Assembly (NCBI GenBank): GCA_005877225.1
Contig: VBPK01000056.1
Location: 1-16,000, forward strand
Origin: Nitrososphaerota archaeon
GTDB taxonomy: Archaea; Thermoproteota; Nitrososphaeria; Nitrososphaerales; Gagatemarchaeaceae
Direction: 5' to 3'
Length of the DNA stretch: 16,000 bases
Part shown: positions 1 through 6,684 of the stretch, piece by piece
How the letters are laid out: the number at the start of each line of letters is the position of its first letter
Position numbering within the stretch: position 1 is the first letter of the stretch
Made by a program: the position numbers and the translations under genes
The notes under the pieces: generated by a model
The model's database searches: none
What the model was told of the DNA's origin: nothing
What the model saw: only the letters and a program-made list of their open reading frames with translations

Positions 1-83
1 TTACTAAGTTTGGGTATTGAGATGGAGGCGTCCCTGTTTAGGGCAGAGAGTATTTTCATATCAATTTCGTCAAGTTTAGCCAT
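1..83 (-). CDS. Lrp/AsnC-family regulator, N-terminal fragment (runs off left edge)
   Basis: Reading leftwards from the ATG at 83-81, 27 codons are visible before the window ends. They begin MAKLDEIDMKILSAL and continue with an RDASISIPKLS stretch. This is the usual opening of Lrp/AsnC regulators (LDxIDxxIL, then the first helices of the winged HTH). It closely parallels the start of the TRASH-domain regulator at 3926-4564 (KLDAIDISILDAFL). The effector-sensing RAM domain, and any TRASH domain, would lie outside the window. The insertion sequence ends about 60 bases upstream of the start. A TATATA run lies directly against the ATG. Family assignment is fairly secure; the regulated genes are unknown. 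Confidence 0.7.
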   Translation of the reverse strand, partial: MAKLDEIDMKILSALNRDASISIPKLS

Positions 84-143
84 TATATAGCCGCGCTGAC
101 GTGAATTTTGCAATTTCTCGTATATGAGGCTTTCCTTCGCTCT

Positions 144-161
144 GAGGTTGTCGCCTAATTC
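144..161 (+). repeat. IS terminal inverted repeat, left end
   Basis: GAGGTTGTCGCCTAATTC is matched exactly, in inverse orientation, at 1224-1241. The transposase stop (bases 155-157, read on the minus strand) lies within it. Confidence 0.9.
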
Positions 162-1147
162 GCCCGTATGATCGATGTCACCTCCATCTCCAGCATCTTC
201 CTGCACCTGAGCCTGTTCAGGACCTTGAGGTTCCATCCCATCGCCAGTATGACGCCCCACCTCTCGCGATTCTCCCCTTTCCTGAACCTCGTCCTGAGGC
301 TGTGTTCGTCTGACTCCTCCGCTCCGAATATCGCCTCTATCATCCCCCTCCACTGATAGAGTGACTCGTCGAACTCCTTCGCTGCCCTGCTTCGGTTGTG
401 GAGCCTCTTGTGGCCTCTTCCTCTCGGCCCCTTCTGCCTGGCTATCTGCTTGATGTTCGGATGCATGAGGAGCTCGTAGACGCGCTTGAAGTTCGCCTCC
501 GCATCGAATCCTCTGTCCGCGTTGAAGGTCGACCCGGGAAGGGAGGGGAAGCGCCTCAGCATGCTCCTCAGCACGGGTGAGTCGTTGACCCGGTAGCTCG
601 TCACCCTCGCCCTGAGGATGATAAGATGGTCGAGTATCGCGACGATGTGGTACTTGAGGTAGAACAGCCTCCTCACCTTCTCGAATCTCCTCTCCTTCTT
701 GTTGGGTCTGACGACCTCTTCGTACCTGTCCGTCTCCACGCCCGAGCTGTCCGATGCCAGCAGCCCCTTGCTCCAGCCTGATTCCTCCATGCAGAGACGG
801 GCGGTCCTCTCGAGGAGGGTGTCGAGATACTCCTGAGGCATCTCCTGATACGCTCTGTGGATCGTCGAGTGATCCGGGTAGGGCTCGTCCCACGGGAGGT
901 TCAGCTTCGGCACGTAGTTCTGCATGTCCCTGAACGTGTATCCCATCACGATCATGAGGAGGCAGATGCAGACGAGCTTCTCCCTGGAGTGGACTGGCTT
1001 CCTCCCCCTTCGTGTCTTCTTACATTGAACAGGAGGCTTACTCTCCTTGACAAGCGAGACTATACCTCCCGCTATCGCATCCAGCTCACGGGTGTGGGCC
1101 AGATGGTAACTCTTCCAGTAACCGTCTCTCCGATGGTGCTTCCCCAA
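155..1147 (-). CDS. DDE transposase (IS5/IS4-like)
   Basis: A 330-residue transposase that would cut and join DNA at the terminal repeats of the surrounding element. A likely catalytic triad is visible: Asp133 in LLASDSSG, Asp211 in NADRGFDAE and Glu271 in RGMIEAIFG, the last within an R-x3-E arrangement typical of IS4/IS5-type enzymes. The N-terminal half is basic and has a helical segment around residues 50-110 (GRKPVHSREKLVC, then TFRDMQNYV) of the kind that precedes the catalytic domain in these families. The start is TTG at 1147-1145. No frameshift or internal stop is present, so the protein may be active. The exact IS family is not certain. Confidence 0.85.
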   Translation of the reverse strand: MGKHHRRDGYWKSYHLAHTRELDAIAGGIVSLVKESKPPVQCKKTRRGRKPVHSREKLVCICLLMIVMGYTFRDMQNYVPKLNLPWDEPYPDHSTIHRAYQEMPQEYLDTLLERTARLCMEESGWSKGLLASDSSGVETDRYEEVVRPNKKERRFEKVRRLFYLKYHIVAILDHLIILRARVTSYRVNDSPVLRSMLRRFPSLPGSTFNADRGFDAEANFKRVYELLMHPNIKQIARQKGPRGRGHKRLHNRSRAAKEFDESLYQWRGMIEAIFGAEESDEHSLRTRFRKGENRERWGVILAMGWNLKVLNRLRCRKMLEMEVTSIIRAN

Positions 1148-1223
1148 AGAACATCGGAGCCCACTCCCCTCCTACAAGGTACAGCACCGGAATCAAGAGA
1201 ATCTGACAAGTTGCGTAGGGAGG

Positions 1224-1241
1224 GAATTAGGCGACAACCTC
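1224..1241 (-). repeat. IS terminal inverted repeat, right end
   Basis: GAATTAGGCGACAACCTC is the exact reverse complement of bases 144-161. It lies 76 bases upstream of the transposase start, so the transposase promoter must lie in the short stretch between 1148 and about 1241 or outside the element. Confidence 0.9.
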
Positions 1242-1570
1242 CTCGTGGATTCGAAATCCCTCGGACAGCACTTGTCACGTTCTCTGCAAGTAACTTGGTG
1301 TCCCAGACCACGTGAAGAATGAGCAATACACCTGTCGCTGACGTGAAGGCAGCATGCGCGAGCACCCAAGCGCGGAAGAATCCATGAAAAATGCATGTGA
1401 TGAGCCTCCTACAACGGCGCGAAAGTCGTAGGGTCTTATGTGGCAAATCCAGTGACAAGTAGACCAACGAATGCACCCGTCGTCGCCCAGTGATAGAGCC
1501 TTTGGATGCGGTCGTAGATCCGCAGATCACCTTTCGCGTCTAGCAGGGCAGGCCGTCGTCTGAGGTTCAT
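1242..1570 (-). pseudogene. Cytochrome b561-like gene remnant (two stops, frameshift, IS insertion)
   Basis: From the ATG at 1570-1568 the frame reads MNLRRRPALLDAKGD and then IQRLYHWATTGAFVGLL, a clear match to the QRLFHWATT segment of the intact paralogue at 2948-3667. It hits TAA at 1438-1436 and TAG at 1411-1409. Homology resumes in another frame with AWVLAHAAFTSATG and LLILHVVWDTKLL, matching the paralogue's SWVLVHVIFSG and VVHVTWD. The switch lies roughly at 1375-1400, near a short T run. The frame then runs into the IS at 1241. The first two or three helices and several putative haem histidines survive; the C-terminal helices are absent. Its ATG is 9 bases after the ECF S-component stop, so it was probably the last gene of the leftward operon. 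Confidence 0.75.
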
Positions 1571-1579
1571 CTGCTGGAA

Positions 1580-2335
1580 CTAGGAATCTGAGTAGGAAGT
1601 GCGAACGGTCTGTTTTGTTGGCTCCAACGACACCCCAATACTGTTGTTTCTTATTCGGCCCGCTACCCTCAAGATTACCAGCCCAATGGCCGCTCCCAAC
1701 AATCCATTCCCCACTGCGCTTCCGAGAACACGGATTGCCAGGTCAGCCACGATGAAAGAAGAGGGAAACAGATTCAGGGAGTGCGTGAAGTAGACGATCG
1801 GATACCAAAACATTGCGCTGGCGACTCCAGCAAGAGAGACGGTCGGAATATCATATCTTCTGTACCGGAATGATGCGAACACGATGTCCGCACCGAGGCC
1901 GGTAACCCCATACAGAAGGTGTGGTGTGTGCGTCCCATTAAGGAATACCTGTCCGAAGCCATTGATTGTCATGGCGATGGTTCCCGCGCCCGGCCTTCTC
2001 ACGAGGAATGGCGCCAAGACGGCTCCATACTGGAACCAGCTCTGGAGAAGGTCTCCGAAGACTGGACCTCCGGTCTCAGCCGTGAGGTACCCGGCGAGAC
2101 TGATTACGCTTGGAATCGTGAAGAGGAATCGAAACAACAACTCATCCACCCGATGATCAATCAGCGAAGTGACAATTCCTATGGCTAGAACAGTCAGCAG
2201 CTCACGCCGGGAGAAAGGCAAAATCTCCCTTCCCCACTTTGGTTTATGGAGGTCCTGTATGATAGAGCATGGCCTCTTGGCATCGTGCCCATAAGTTGAC
2301 TTATCTACGTCACGTTCCACGAAAGGGTAGGTCAT
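1580..2335 (-). CDS. YkoE-like ECF transporter substrate-binding (S) component
   Basis: A 251-residue polytopic membrane protein. After a hydrophilic N-terminus (1-42) there are about five or six hydrophobic segments (roughly 45-60, 67-85, 98-112, 120-155, 165-185, 195-225). LVRRPGAG, LLYGVTGLGAD and the FRYRRY loop resemble the YkoE family, the substrate-binding subunit of energy-coupling-factor importers tied to thiamine precursors. Such proteins work with an EcfT subunit and two ATPases, none of which is encoded here. The ATG overlaps the preceding stop by four bases (ATGA), implying translational coupling to the YcnI-like gene. The context suggests metal or cofactor uptake, but the substrate cannot be read from the sequence. 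Confidence 0.65.
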   Translation of the reverse strand: MTYPFVERDVDKSTYGHDAKRPCSIIQDLHKPKWGREILPFSRRELLTVLAIGIVTSLIDHRVDELLFRFLFTIPSVISLAGYLTAETGGPVFGDLLQSWFQYGAVLAPFLVRRPGAGTIAMTINGFGQVFLNGTHTPHLLYGVTGLGADIVFASFRYRRYDIPTVSLAGVASAMFWYPIVYFTHSLNLFPSSFIVADLAIRVLGSAVGNGLLGAAIGLVILRVAGRIRNNSIGVSLEPTKQTVRTSYSDS

Positions 2336-2961
2336 AATTTCCTTCTAGGAAGGACTAACTGCAGCGCGATGAGAACAAACACTATCGCAATTGAATCAAA
2401 AGCAAGCGCGGACGAGTCAATCCCAAAGAGCCTTATCGGCTGAATTATCTCCACTGGATCCCTAGAGCCGTCGGGTAACGCGTTGACGTAGAGCTGCGCC
2501 ACCAGAAAATCGTAGACCCCGGATAATTGAAGACCCACAGTGGGATTGTGCAGCGTAAGCATGAAGGTGGCGTTCGCCCCAGGGAGAATCCGGCTCCCAT
2601 TCCAGCTTACGGCAGCAGGAATCCCGGATTGATCGCGAAGTATTGTCGTAACCCATCCGCCTCCGCCTACTGATGCATTGACGAATGCAAAGCCAGCTGG
2701 AAAGTAGACGACGACTCCCGTCATCGAAACATTGCGGTTGTTGACGATGACGATTTCGTATTCATCAGTAATCCCACTGATACTGGTTGGGATGGGCCCG
2801 TGTCCGGCACCTCTGGGTAGACAACAGTGCGTATAGTGAGGCTCGACGGTCGCAGACGCGAAGACGCCTGACGATGACGTCGAAATGATGATAAGGAGGA
2901 CAAGGGCAATTGCTGTTCGGTATGGATGTGCTACCCCCCCGAATCGCCTACTCAAGCTCAT
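2332..2961 (-). CDS. Exported, C-terminally anchored YcnI-like (DUF1775-like) protein
   Basis: I place the start at the ATG at 2961-2959 (209 residues), which overlaps the cytochrome stop by 14 bases. An upstream in-frame ATG at 3006 would add 15 residues. A signal segment (about 16-34) is followed by SASATVEPHYTHCC, a His/Cys cluster (His42, His45, Cys46, Cys47) that could bind copper. The core (about 65-165) has the beta-sandwich pattern of the YcnI copper-binding family: NNRNVSMTGVVVYFPAGFAF, then SWNGSRILPGANATF and LHNP. A C-terminal helix (about 188-204) ending PRRKL would anchor the protein facing outwards. The canonical N-terminal metal His of YcnI is not in its usual place right after the signal cleavage site. 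Family membership is inferred from pattern; location and anchoring are fairly secure. Confidence 0.55.
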   Translation of the reverse strand: MSLSRRFGGVAHPYRTAIALVLLIIISTSSSGVFASATVEPHYTHCCLPRGAGHGPIPTSISGITDEYEIVIVNNRNVSMTGVVVYFPAGFAFVNASVGGGGWVTTILRDQSGIPAAVSWNGSRILPGANATFMLTLHNPTVGLQLSGVYDFLVAQLYVNALPDGSRDPVEIIQPIRLFGIDSSALAFDSIAIVFVLIALQLVLPRRKL

Positions 2962-3667
2962 CAGGCCTGTACCTTCGATTGGCCTCATCCCTGCTAATCT
3001 TTCCAAACGTCATGGCTTTCAGAAGTGGCCAATTAATCTTGAGAAATGCAAAATAGACGTGCCCAATGAGGAGAGCGATCAGACTGAAGCCAAAGATGTC
3101 GTGTATTACAGTTGGACGCCACGCGGGCTCTATTTGATAATGCAGAAACCAGATGACCGTCCACCACGGAGCGTAGAGGTATTGGTAGATTCCTGTCACT
3201 GCGAGCACTGCGAATGATATGATGAGGTAAATGTGAAAGTTCTTCATGAACAGGTCGTACTTACTCATTCGCGGGTATTGCTTGGCTATCGAGAGGAAAT
3301 TTTTCCCTCGCAGCAGCGCATCTCTGGCATCCTGGAGGCGAGGCCACATGCGGTGGAATGCCCTCAACTTCCCTACGTCCCAAGTCACATGAACCACCAG
3401 AAGACCCGCCAACAGACCCGAGAAGATTACGTGTACAAGCACCCAAGAAGGGAAAGCTGAGTGGACCAGAATCAGCACAACAGTGGTCGCCCAATGAAAC
3501 AGCCGCTGAACTTTGTCAAACGCTGTCAAATCGCCCGTCAATTCCCTCCCTACGGGCTCTGTCACGGAAGCCGGACGAGTAGCGCGACGCATCCAGTGCA
3601 CAATCAGGAAGGCGGAAAACAGCACAAGGATACCGTAAGCGACGAGCTCAGGCGCGCCGTGAGGCAA
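2948..3667 (-). CDS. Cytochrome b561-like membrane dihaem protein
   Basis: A 239-residue protein with five hydrophobic segments (about 10-26, 57-75, 77-95, 144-166, 188-210). Several carry histidines suited to haem ligation: His58 in LFHWATT, His79, His93, His145 in NFHIYLI, His189 and His203 in LLIGHVYFAF. This is the layout of the cytochrome b561/formate dehydrogenase gamma class, which moves electrons through the membrane to or from quinones. The C-terminal KISRDEANRR tail is also typical of that class. The start is TTG at 3667-3665, since an in-frame TGA lies just upstream and no ATG is available. It follows the YHS gene by 12 bases. A broken second copy lies at 1242-1570. The electron partner is not visible. 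Confidence 0.75.
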   Translation of the reverse strand: MPHGAPELVAYGILVLFSAFLIVHWMRRATRPASVTEPVGRELTGDLTAFDKVQRLFHWATTVVLILVHSAFPSWVLVHVIFSGLLAGLLVVHVTWDVGKLRAFHRMWPRLQDARDALLRGKNFLSIAKQYPRMSKYDLFMKNFHIYLIISFAVLAVTGIYQYLYAPWWTVIWFLHYQIEPAWRPTVIHDIFGFSLIALLIGHVYFAFLKINWPLLKAMTFGKISRDEANRRYRPDELE

Positions 3668-3679
3668 GCCAGCTAGCCT

Positions 3680-3832
3680 TCAGTGTTTCGGATGGCCGTA
3701 TTTGTGCGGGTTTTTGTCGAACGTAGCCTTATCGGAAGCAGAGCAGAAGTAAAACGTCTGGCCTTCGTGTACCGACTTGAATTTCGTCGTCTTCTCATCC
3801 ACCATCATTCCACAGACAGGATCCTTAGCCAT
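3680..3832 (-). CDS. Stand-alone YHS-domain metal-binding protein, 50 residues
   Basis: A complete 50-codon gene, ATG at 3832-3830 and TGA at 3682-3680. It encodes MAKDPVCGMMVDEKT, then EGQTFYFCSASDKATF and KNPHKYGHPKH. The DPVCGM opening and YFC centre identify a YHS domain, a small metal-binding fold often found with copper ATPases. Metal ligands would be Cys7 and Cys30. The third TRASH-type cysteine, four residues after Cys30 in the neighbouring ATPase and regulator, is Asp34 here. The C-terminus is His-rich. It is the first gene of the leftward operon. A TATA-like GATATA at about 3862-3867 lies some 30 bases upstream, giving a near-leaderless message. It is probably a cytosolic metal carrier or sensor. 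Confidence 0.85.
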   Translation of the reverse strand: MAKDPVCGMMVDEKTTKFKSVHEGQTFYFCSASDKATFDKNPHKYGHPKH

Positions 3833-3925
3833 ATGGCATCGGAAGTAATTGCCCGCTGAGGTATATCAAACTACCCCTTTACAGTTGTAAATACCTTAAA
3901 TGGGGCCTTTTGGAGTCAAATCTTC
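3833..3925. promoter_or_regulatory. Divergent promoter region with putative copper-regulator operator
   Basis: This 93-base gap separates the leftward YHS operon from the rightward regulator gene. It holds an inverted repeat TTTACA-GT-TGTAAA at 3878-3891. On its left flank, read leftwards, is TGTAAAGGGG (3883-3874), 6-7 bases before the TATA-like GATATA of the YHS gene. On its right flank lies CTTAAA (3895-3900), at the right distance to be the TATA element for a leaderless regulator start at 3926. TGTAAAGGG recurs at 4569-4577 before the ATPase gene. The symmetric site between the two TATA-like elements fits a dimeric Lrp-type regulator acting on both sides; binding is inferred. Confidence 0.6.
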
Positions 3926-4564
3926 TTGAAACTGGATGCAATCGACATCAGCATCCTCGACGCTTTCCTGAATGACGGCAGAGCCTCGTTGAGGGAGGTA
4001 GCCCGGGAGACCTCGCTGAGCACACCGACGGTTTCAAGTCATCTCTCAAGGCTCATGAAGGGCAGGCTGATAAAGAAGTTCATCCCGCTGCTCAACCTCG
4101 ACGCGATAGACCAAGGTATCGTTTCAGTTGTCACTCTGAAGGTCCCTCCTTCGGAGGTCAACACGATGGCAAAGAAGCTAGCTGGATCAGAAGAGGTGGC
4201 AGGAGTCTACGTGACCTCAGGAGAACACAGAATCATACTGAAGGTTCACGCGGAGAGCGTACACGAGCTGGAGCATTTCTTGTCCGAAACAGTCGCGAAC
4301 CGCGGTTGCGTAGTGGTCGCGAGCGAGATTCTTTCAAGTATTGTAAAAGACGAGCAGCCGGTCAAGCTCAAGAGCGGAGTCACCCTGGCGTTGAAGTGCG
4401 ACTTCTGCAAAGGACCGATTAGCAACAACAGGCCGTACAACATCAAAGTGGGAAACAGCAGGTACTACTTCTGCTGCAAGACGTGCAGAAGGACATACCT
4501 CGACAAGCACCGCTCCAGATTGGAAGCAGCAAAGTCCAGAGCAACGCTTTCCAAAATTCATTAA
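3926..4564 (+). CDS. copR: Lrp/AsnC-type copper regulator with C-terminal TRASH domain (CopR/CopT type)
   Basis: A 212-residue transcription factor. Residues 1-50 form the Lrp-type winged HTH (KLDAIDISILDAFL; recognition region LSTPTVSSHLSRL). Residues about 65-140 resemble the RAM/ligand-binding domain. Residues about 155-195 are a TRASH metal-sensing domain with Cys158, Cys161, Cys183, Cys184 and Cys187 (CDFC, then YFCCKTC); Cys161-x21-Cys183-x3-Cys187 fits the TRASH spacing. Archaeal regulators of this design (CopR/CopT of Sulfolobus) control copper ATPase genes. The start is TTG at 3926; the MKLDAID reading aligns with Lrp N-termini. It is followed 68 bases later by a Cu(I) ATPase. The inverted repeat upstream suggests autoregulation. 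Function is confident; metal specificity is inferred. Confidence 0.85.
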   Translation: MKLDAIDISILDAFLNDGRASLREVARETSLSTPTVSSHLSRLMKGRLIKKFIPLLNLDAIDQGIVSVVTLKVPPSEVNTMAKKLAGSEEVAGVYVTSGEHRIILKVHAESVHELEHFLSETVANRGCVVVASEILSSIVKDEQPVKLKSGVTLALKCDFCKGPISNNRPYNIKVGNSRYYFCCKTCRRTYLDKHRSRLEAAKSRATLSKIH

Positions 4565-4568
4565 CGTT

Positions 4569-4605
4569 TGTAAAGGGATTCGTTTAAGAGAGGGCGGAGC
4601 GCTCC
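4569..4605 (+). promoter_or_regulatory. Promoter/operator region of the first copper ATPase
   Basis: TGTAAAGGG (4569-4577) lies six bases before a TATA-like TTTAAG (4583-4588), the same order and spacing as at the YHS promoter. A 10-base palindrome GGAGCGCTCC (4596-4605) lies between the TATA-like element and the expected transcription start near 4611. I infer a separate promoter for the ATPase in addition to any read-through from the regulator gene. Confidence 0.5.
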
Positions 4606-4632
4606 TTCAATCGCGCCGAGAGGTTATGAGCC

Positions 4633-6684
4633 ATCGCAAAAGATCCAGTCTGCGGCATGTTTGTGGAAGAGAACGGGCAGGCATTGAGAGCCACCGTCAG
4701 GGGAAGGGAGTACTACTTCTGCAGCGACACGTGCCTCCAGACTTTCGTGGCTCCTGAAAGGGAGGTCATACGCCTCAGAAGGGCTACCGTTCTCAGCTTT
4801 GCGCTTGGGGTACCTGCACTCGTCTTTACTTGGCTCTTTGCATTTCCCGGACCGATACCCAACAATCTCGTCTTGTTCGGGCTGGCCACCCCAGTCCAGT
4901 TCATTGCGGGCTGGAGGTTCTACAAGGGCACCTATCATGCAATCCGAGCTAGGTCGGCCAACATGGATACGCTCATAGTTCTGGGCACGTCTGCGGCTTG
5001 GTTGTATAGTACTGTAGTAACCTTCGCGACTGGAATCTTTCCCGAAGGAACTTACTTCGAGGCTTCGGCCCTCATAATAGGTTTCATCTTGCTCGGTAAG
5101 TTGCTTGAGCACACGATGAGGGGCAGAGCCTCGGATTCCGTAAGAAAGCTATTGGACCTCCAGCCCGCCACCGCAAGAGTACTAAGAGAAGGAAAGGAGG
5201 TAGAGGTTCCGGTGGAACAGGTTCAGGTTGGCGACCTCCTCGTTATTCGCCCCGGGGAGAAGATTCCTGCTGACGGCACGGTCGTCGATGGTCACACCTC
5301 CGTAGATGAGAAGATGATCACAGGTGAGAGCATGCCAGTAGAGAAAGGCAAGGGTGATGTGGTAATAGGTTCCACGATCAACAAAGCCGGAGCCGTAACG
5401 ATAAGAGCCACCAAGGTGGGAGCGGATGCTGCGCTAGCGCAGATAGTGAGGCTCGTTGAAGAAGCGCAGGCAGCACAGGCGCCGATTGAGAGGCTGGCCG
5501 ATAAGGTCTCTTCATACTTCGTGCCGGCGGTAGTGTTCGTGGCCGTCTTTTCGCTGTTGGCATGGACTACGATAGGCGGAAAGCCCTTCCTTTACGGCTT
5601 TACCGCGCTGATCGCTGTTCTGATAATAGCGTGTCCGTGCGCTCTCGGCCTGGCAACCCCTGCGGCCATCGTTGTTGGAACGGGGAAGGGTGCAGAGAAT
5701 GGAGTGCTCATCAAAGGGGGCGAAAACCTTGAGAGGGCATACAAGATTACCTGCGTCGTGTTTGACAAGACTGGCACGCTTACCAAAGGCGAGCCTTCAG
5801 TTACGGATGTAGTAACCTTGGGCAAGTTTAGCGCAGACGAACTGCTACGACTCGCCGTAGCGGCAGAGAAAGGCTCCGAGCACCCGGTCGGTGAAGCCAT
5901 CGTGGAAAAGGGAGAAAACCTTGGAGCGATACCGGATGCCATTGACTTTGAAGCGATAGCGGGAATGGGCGTGAAGGCGGTAGTGGGAGGGAAGCAGGTG
6001 CTCGTAGGGAACAGGAAGCTATTCGCAACGAGGGGCATCGACATCAACAAGGTCGAACCAGTCCTCGCAAAGCTCGAGAAAGAAGGAAAGACGGCGATGA
6101 TCGTTGCCGCAGACGAAGACTCGTCTGGTGTGATAGCCGTGGCCGATACGATCAAGCCTGAGGCTAAGGAAGCTGTCGAAGACTTGAAGAAAATGGGTTT
6201 GAAGGTGATCATGCTGACGGGAGATAACGAAGCGACTGCAAAAGCAATTGCTTCCCAGCTTGGGATTGAAGAGGTGAAGGCCCAGGTTCTTCCAGGACGG
6301 AAGGCGGAGGTCGTCAGGGCCCTCAGGGAGCAGGGTGAGATCGTCGCCATGGTTGGGGATGGGATAAACGATGCACCGGCACTGGCAGAAGCCAACCTAG
6401 GGATTGCGATTGGAAGTGGCACGGACGTGGCGATCGAGACCGCTGGAATCGTTTTGATAAAGAACGACCTTCGCGATGTCGTCGCGTCGATAAAACTGAG
6501 CAGGGCCACGATGATGAAGATTAAGCAGAACCTGTTCTGGGCGTTTGCCTATAACACAGTCTTGGTTCCCGTGGCGGCCTGGGGCTCACTGAATCCCATA
6601 CTCGCGGGAGTTGCGATGGCCCTCAGCTCGGTCACGGTCGTGACCAACTCGTTGACGTTGAAGCGGTTTAGGCTGAAGAAGTAA
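4633..6684 (+). CDS. copA: Cu(I)-exporting P1B-1-type ATPase with N-terminal YHS domain
   Basis: This ATPase should pump Cu(I) out of the cytoplasm. Numbering from 4633 (683 residues), a YHS/TRASH domain is at 1-40 (AKDPVCGM, then YYFCSDTC; Cys7, Cys30, Cys34). The core follows: TGES at 231, CPC at 334-336 in the membrane, phosphorylated Asp378 in DKTGT, His417 in the HP motif and GDGIND at about 574. The helix motifs NLFWAFAYNTVLVP and P-x6-M-x2-SS-x5-NS are the P1B-1 copper signature. No HMA domain is present; one is encoded next door. The first in-frame ATG is 4657, but it would cut off DPVCG, including a ligand Cys. At the exact place of the ATG in the solo YHS gene stands ATC (4633-4635), with GAGAGG 9 bases upstream and an in-frame TGA at 4627. 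Start uncertain. Confidence 0.9.
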   Translation: MAKDPVCGMFVEENGQALRATVRGREYYFCSDTCLQTFVAPEREVIRLRRATVLSFALGVPALVFTWLFAFPGPIPNNLVLFGLATPVQFIAGWRFYKGTYHAIRARSANMDTLIVLGTSAAWLYSTVVTFATGIFPEGTYFEASALIIGFILLGKLLEHTMRGRASDSVRKLLDLQPATARVLREGKEVEVPVEQVQVGDLLVIRPGEKIPADGTVVDGHTSVDEKMITGESMPVEKGKGDVVIGSTINKAGAVTIRATKVGADAALAQIVRLVEEAQAAQAPIERLADKVSSYFVPAVVFVAVFSLLAWTTIGGKPFLYGFTALIAVLIIACPCALGLATPAAIVVGTGKGAENGVLIKGGENLERAYKITCVVFDKTGTLTKGEPSVTDVVTLGKFSADELLRLAVAAEKGSEHPVGEAIVEKGENLGAIPDAIDFEAIAGMGVKAVVGGKQVLVGNRKLFATRGIDINKVEPVLAKLEKEGKTAMIVAADEDSSGVIAVADTIKPEAKEAVEDLKKMGLKVIMLTGDNEATAKAIASQLGIEEVKAQVLPGRKAEVVRALREQGEIVAMVGDGINDAPALAEANLGIAIGSGTDVAIETAGIVLIKNDLRDVVASIKLSRATMMKIKQNLFWAFAYNTVLVPVAAWGSLNPILAGVAMALSSVTVVTNSLTLKRFRLKK

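Larger units (their letters stand above)
144..1241 (-). mobile_element. Insertion sequence, IS5/IS4-like DDE element, about 1.1 kb
   Basis: A single transposase gene is bounded by a perfect 18-bp inverted repeat, GAGGTTGTCGCCTAATTC at 144-161 and its reverse complement at 1224-1241. Just outside are CTCT (140-143) and CTCG (1242-1245), which share CTC and could be a 3-4 bp target duplication, though the match is imperfect. The transposase stop codon lies inside the left repeat, which is typical of compact elements. The insertion lies inside or at the 3' end of a cytochrome b561-like gene. The open transposase and identical repeats suggest a recent arrival. Confidence 0.85.

Noticed and set aside
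1244..1262. TTCGAA-like element resembling a tRNA T-loop
   Set aside because: No matching stems or anticodon arm nearby; no tRNA could be folded there or elsewhere in the window.
5592..6509. Long 305-codon minus-strand frame inside the first ATPase
   Set aside because: It is the antisense shadow of a strongly conserved P1B-ATPase; the product is a Ser/Pro-rich sequence without domains. The same applies to 7679-8353 in the second ATPase and 10068-10646 in malic enzyme.
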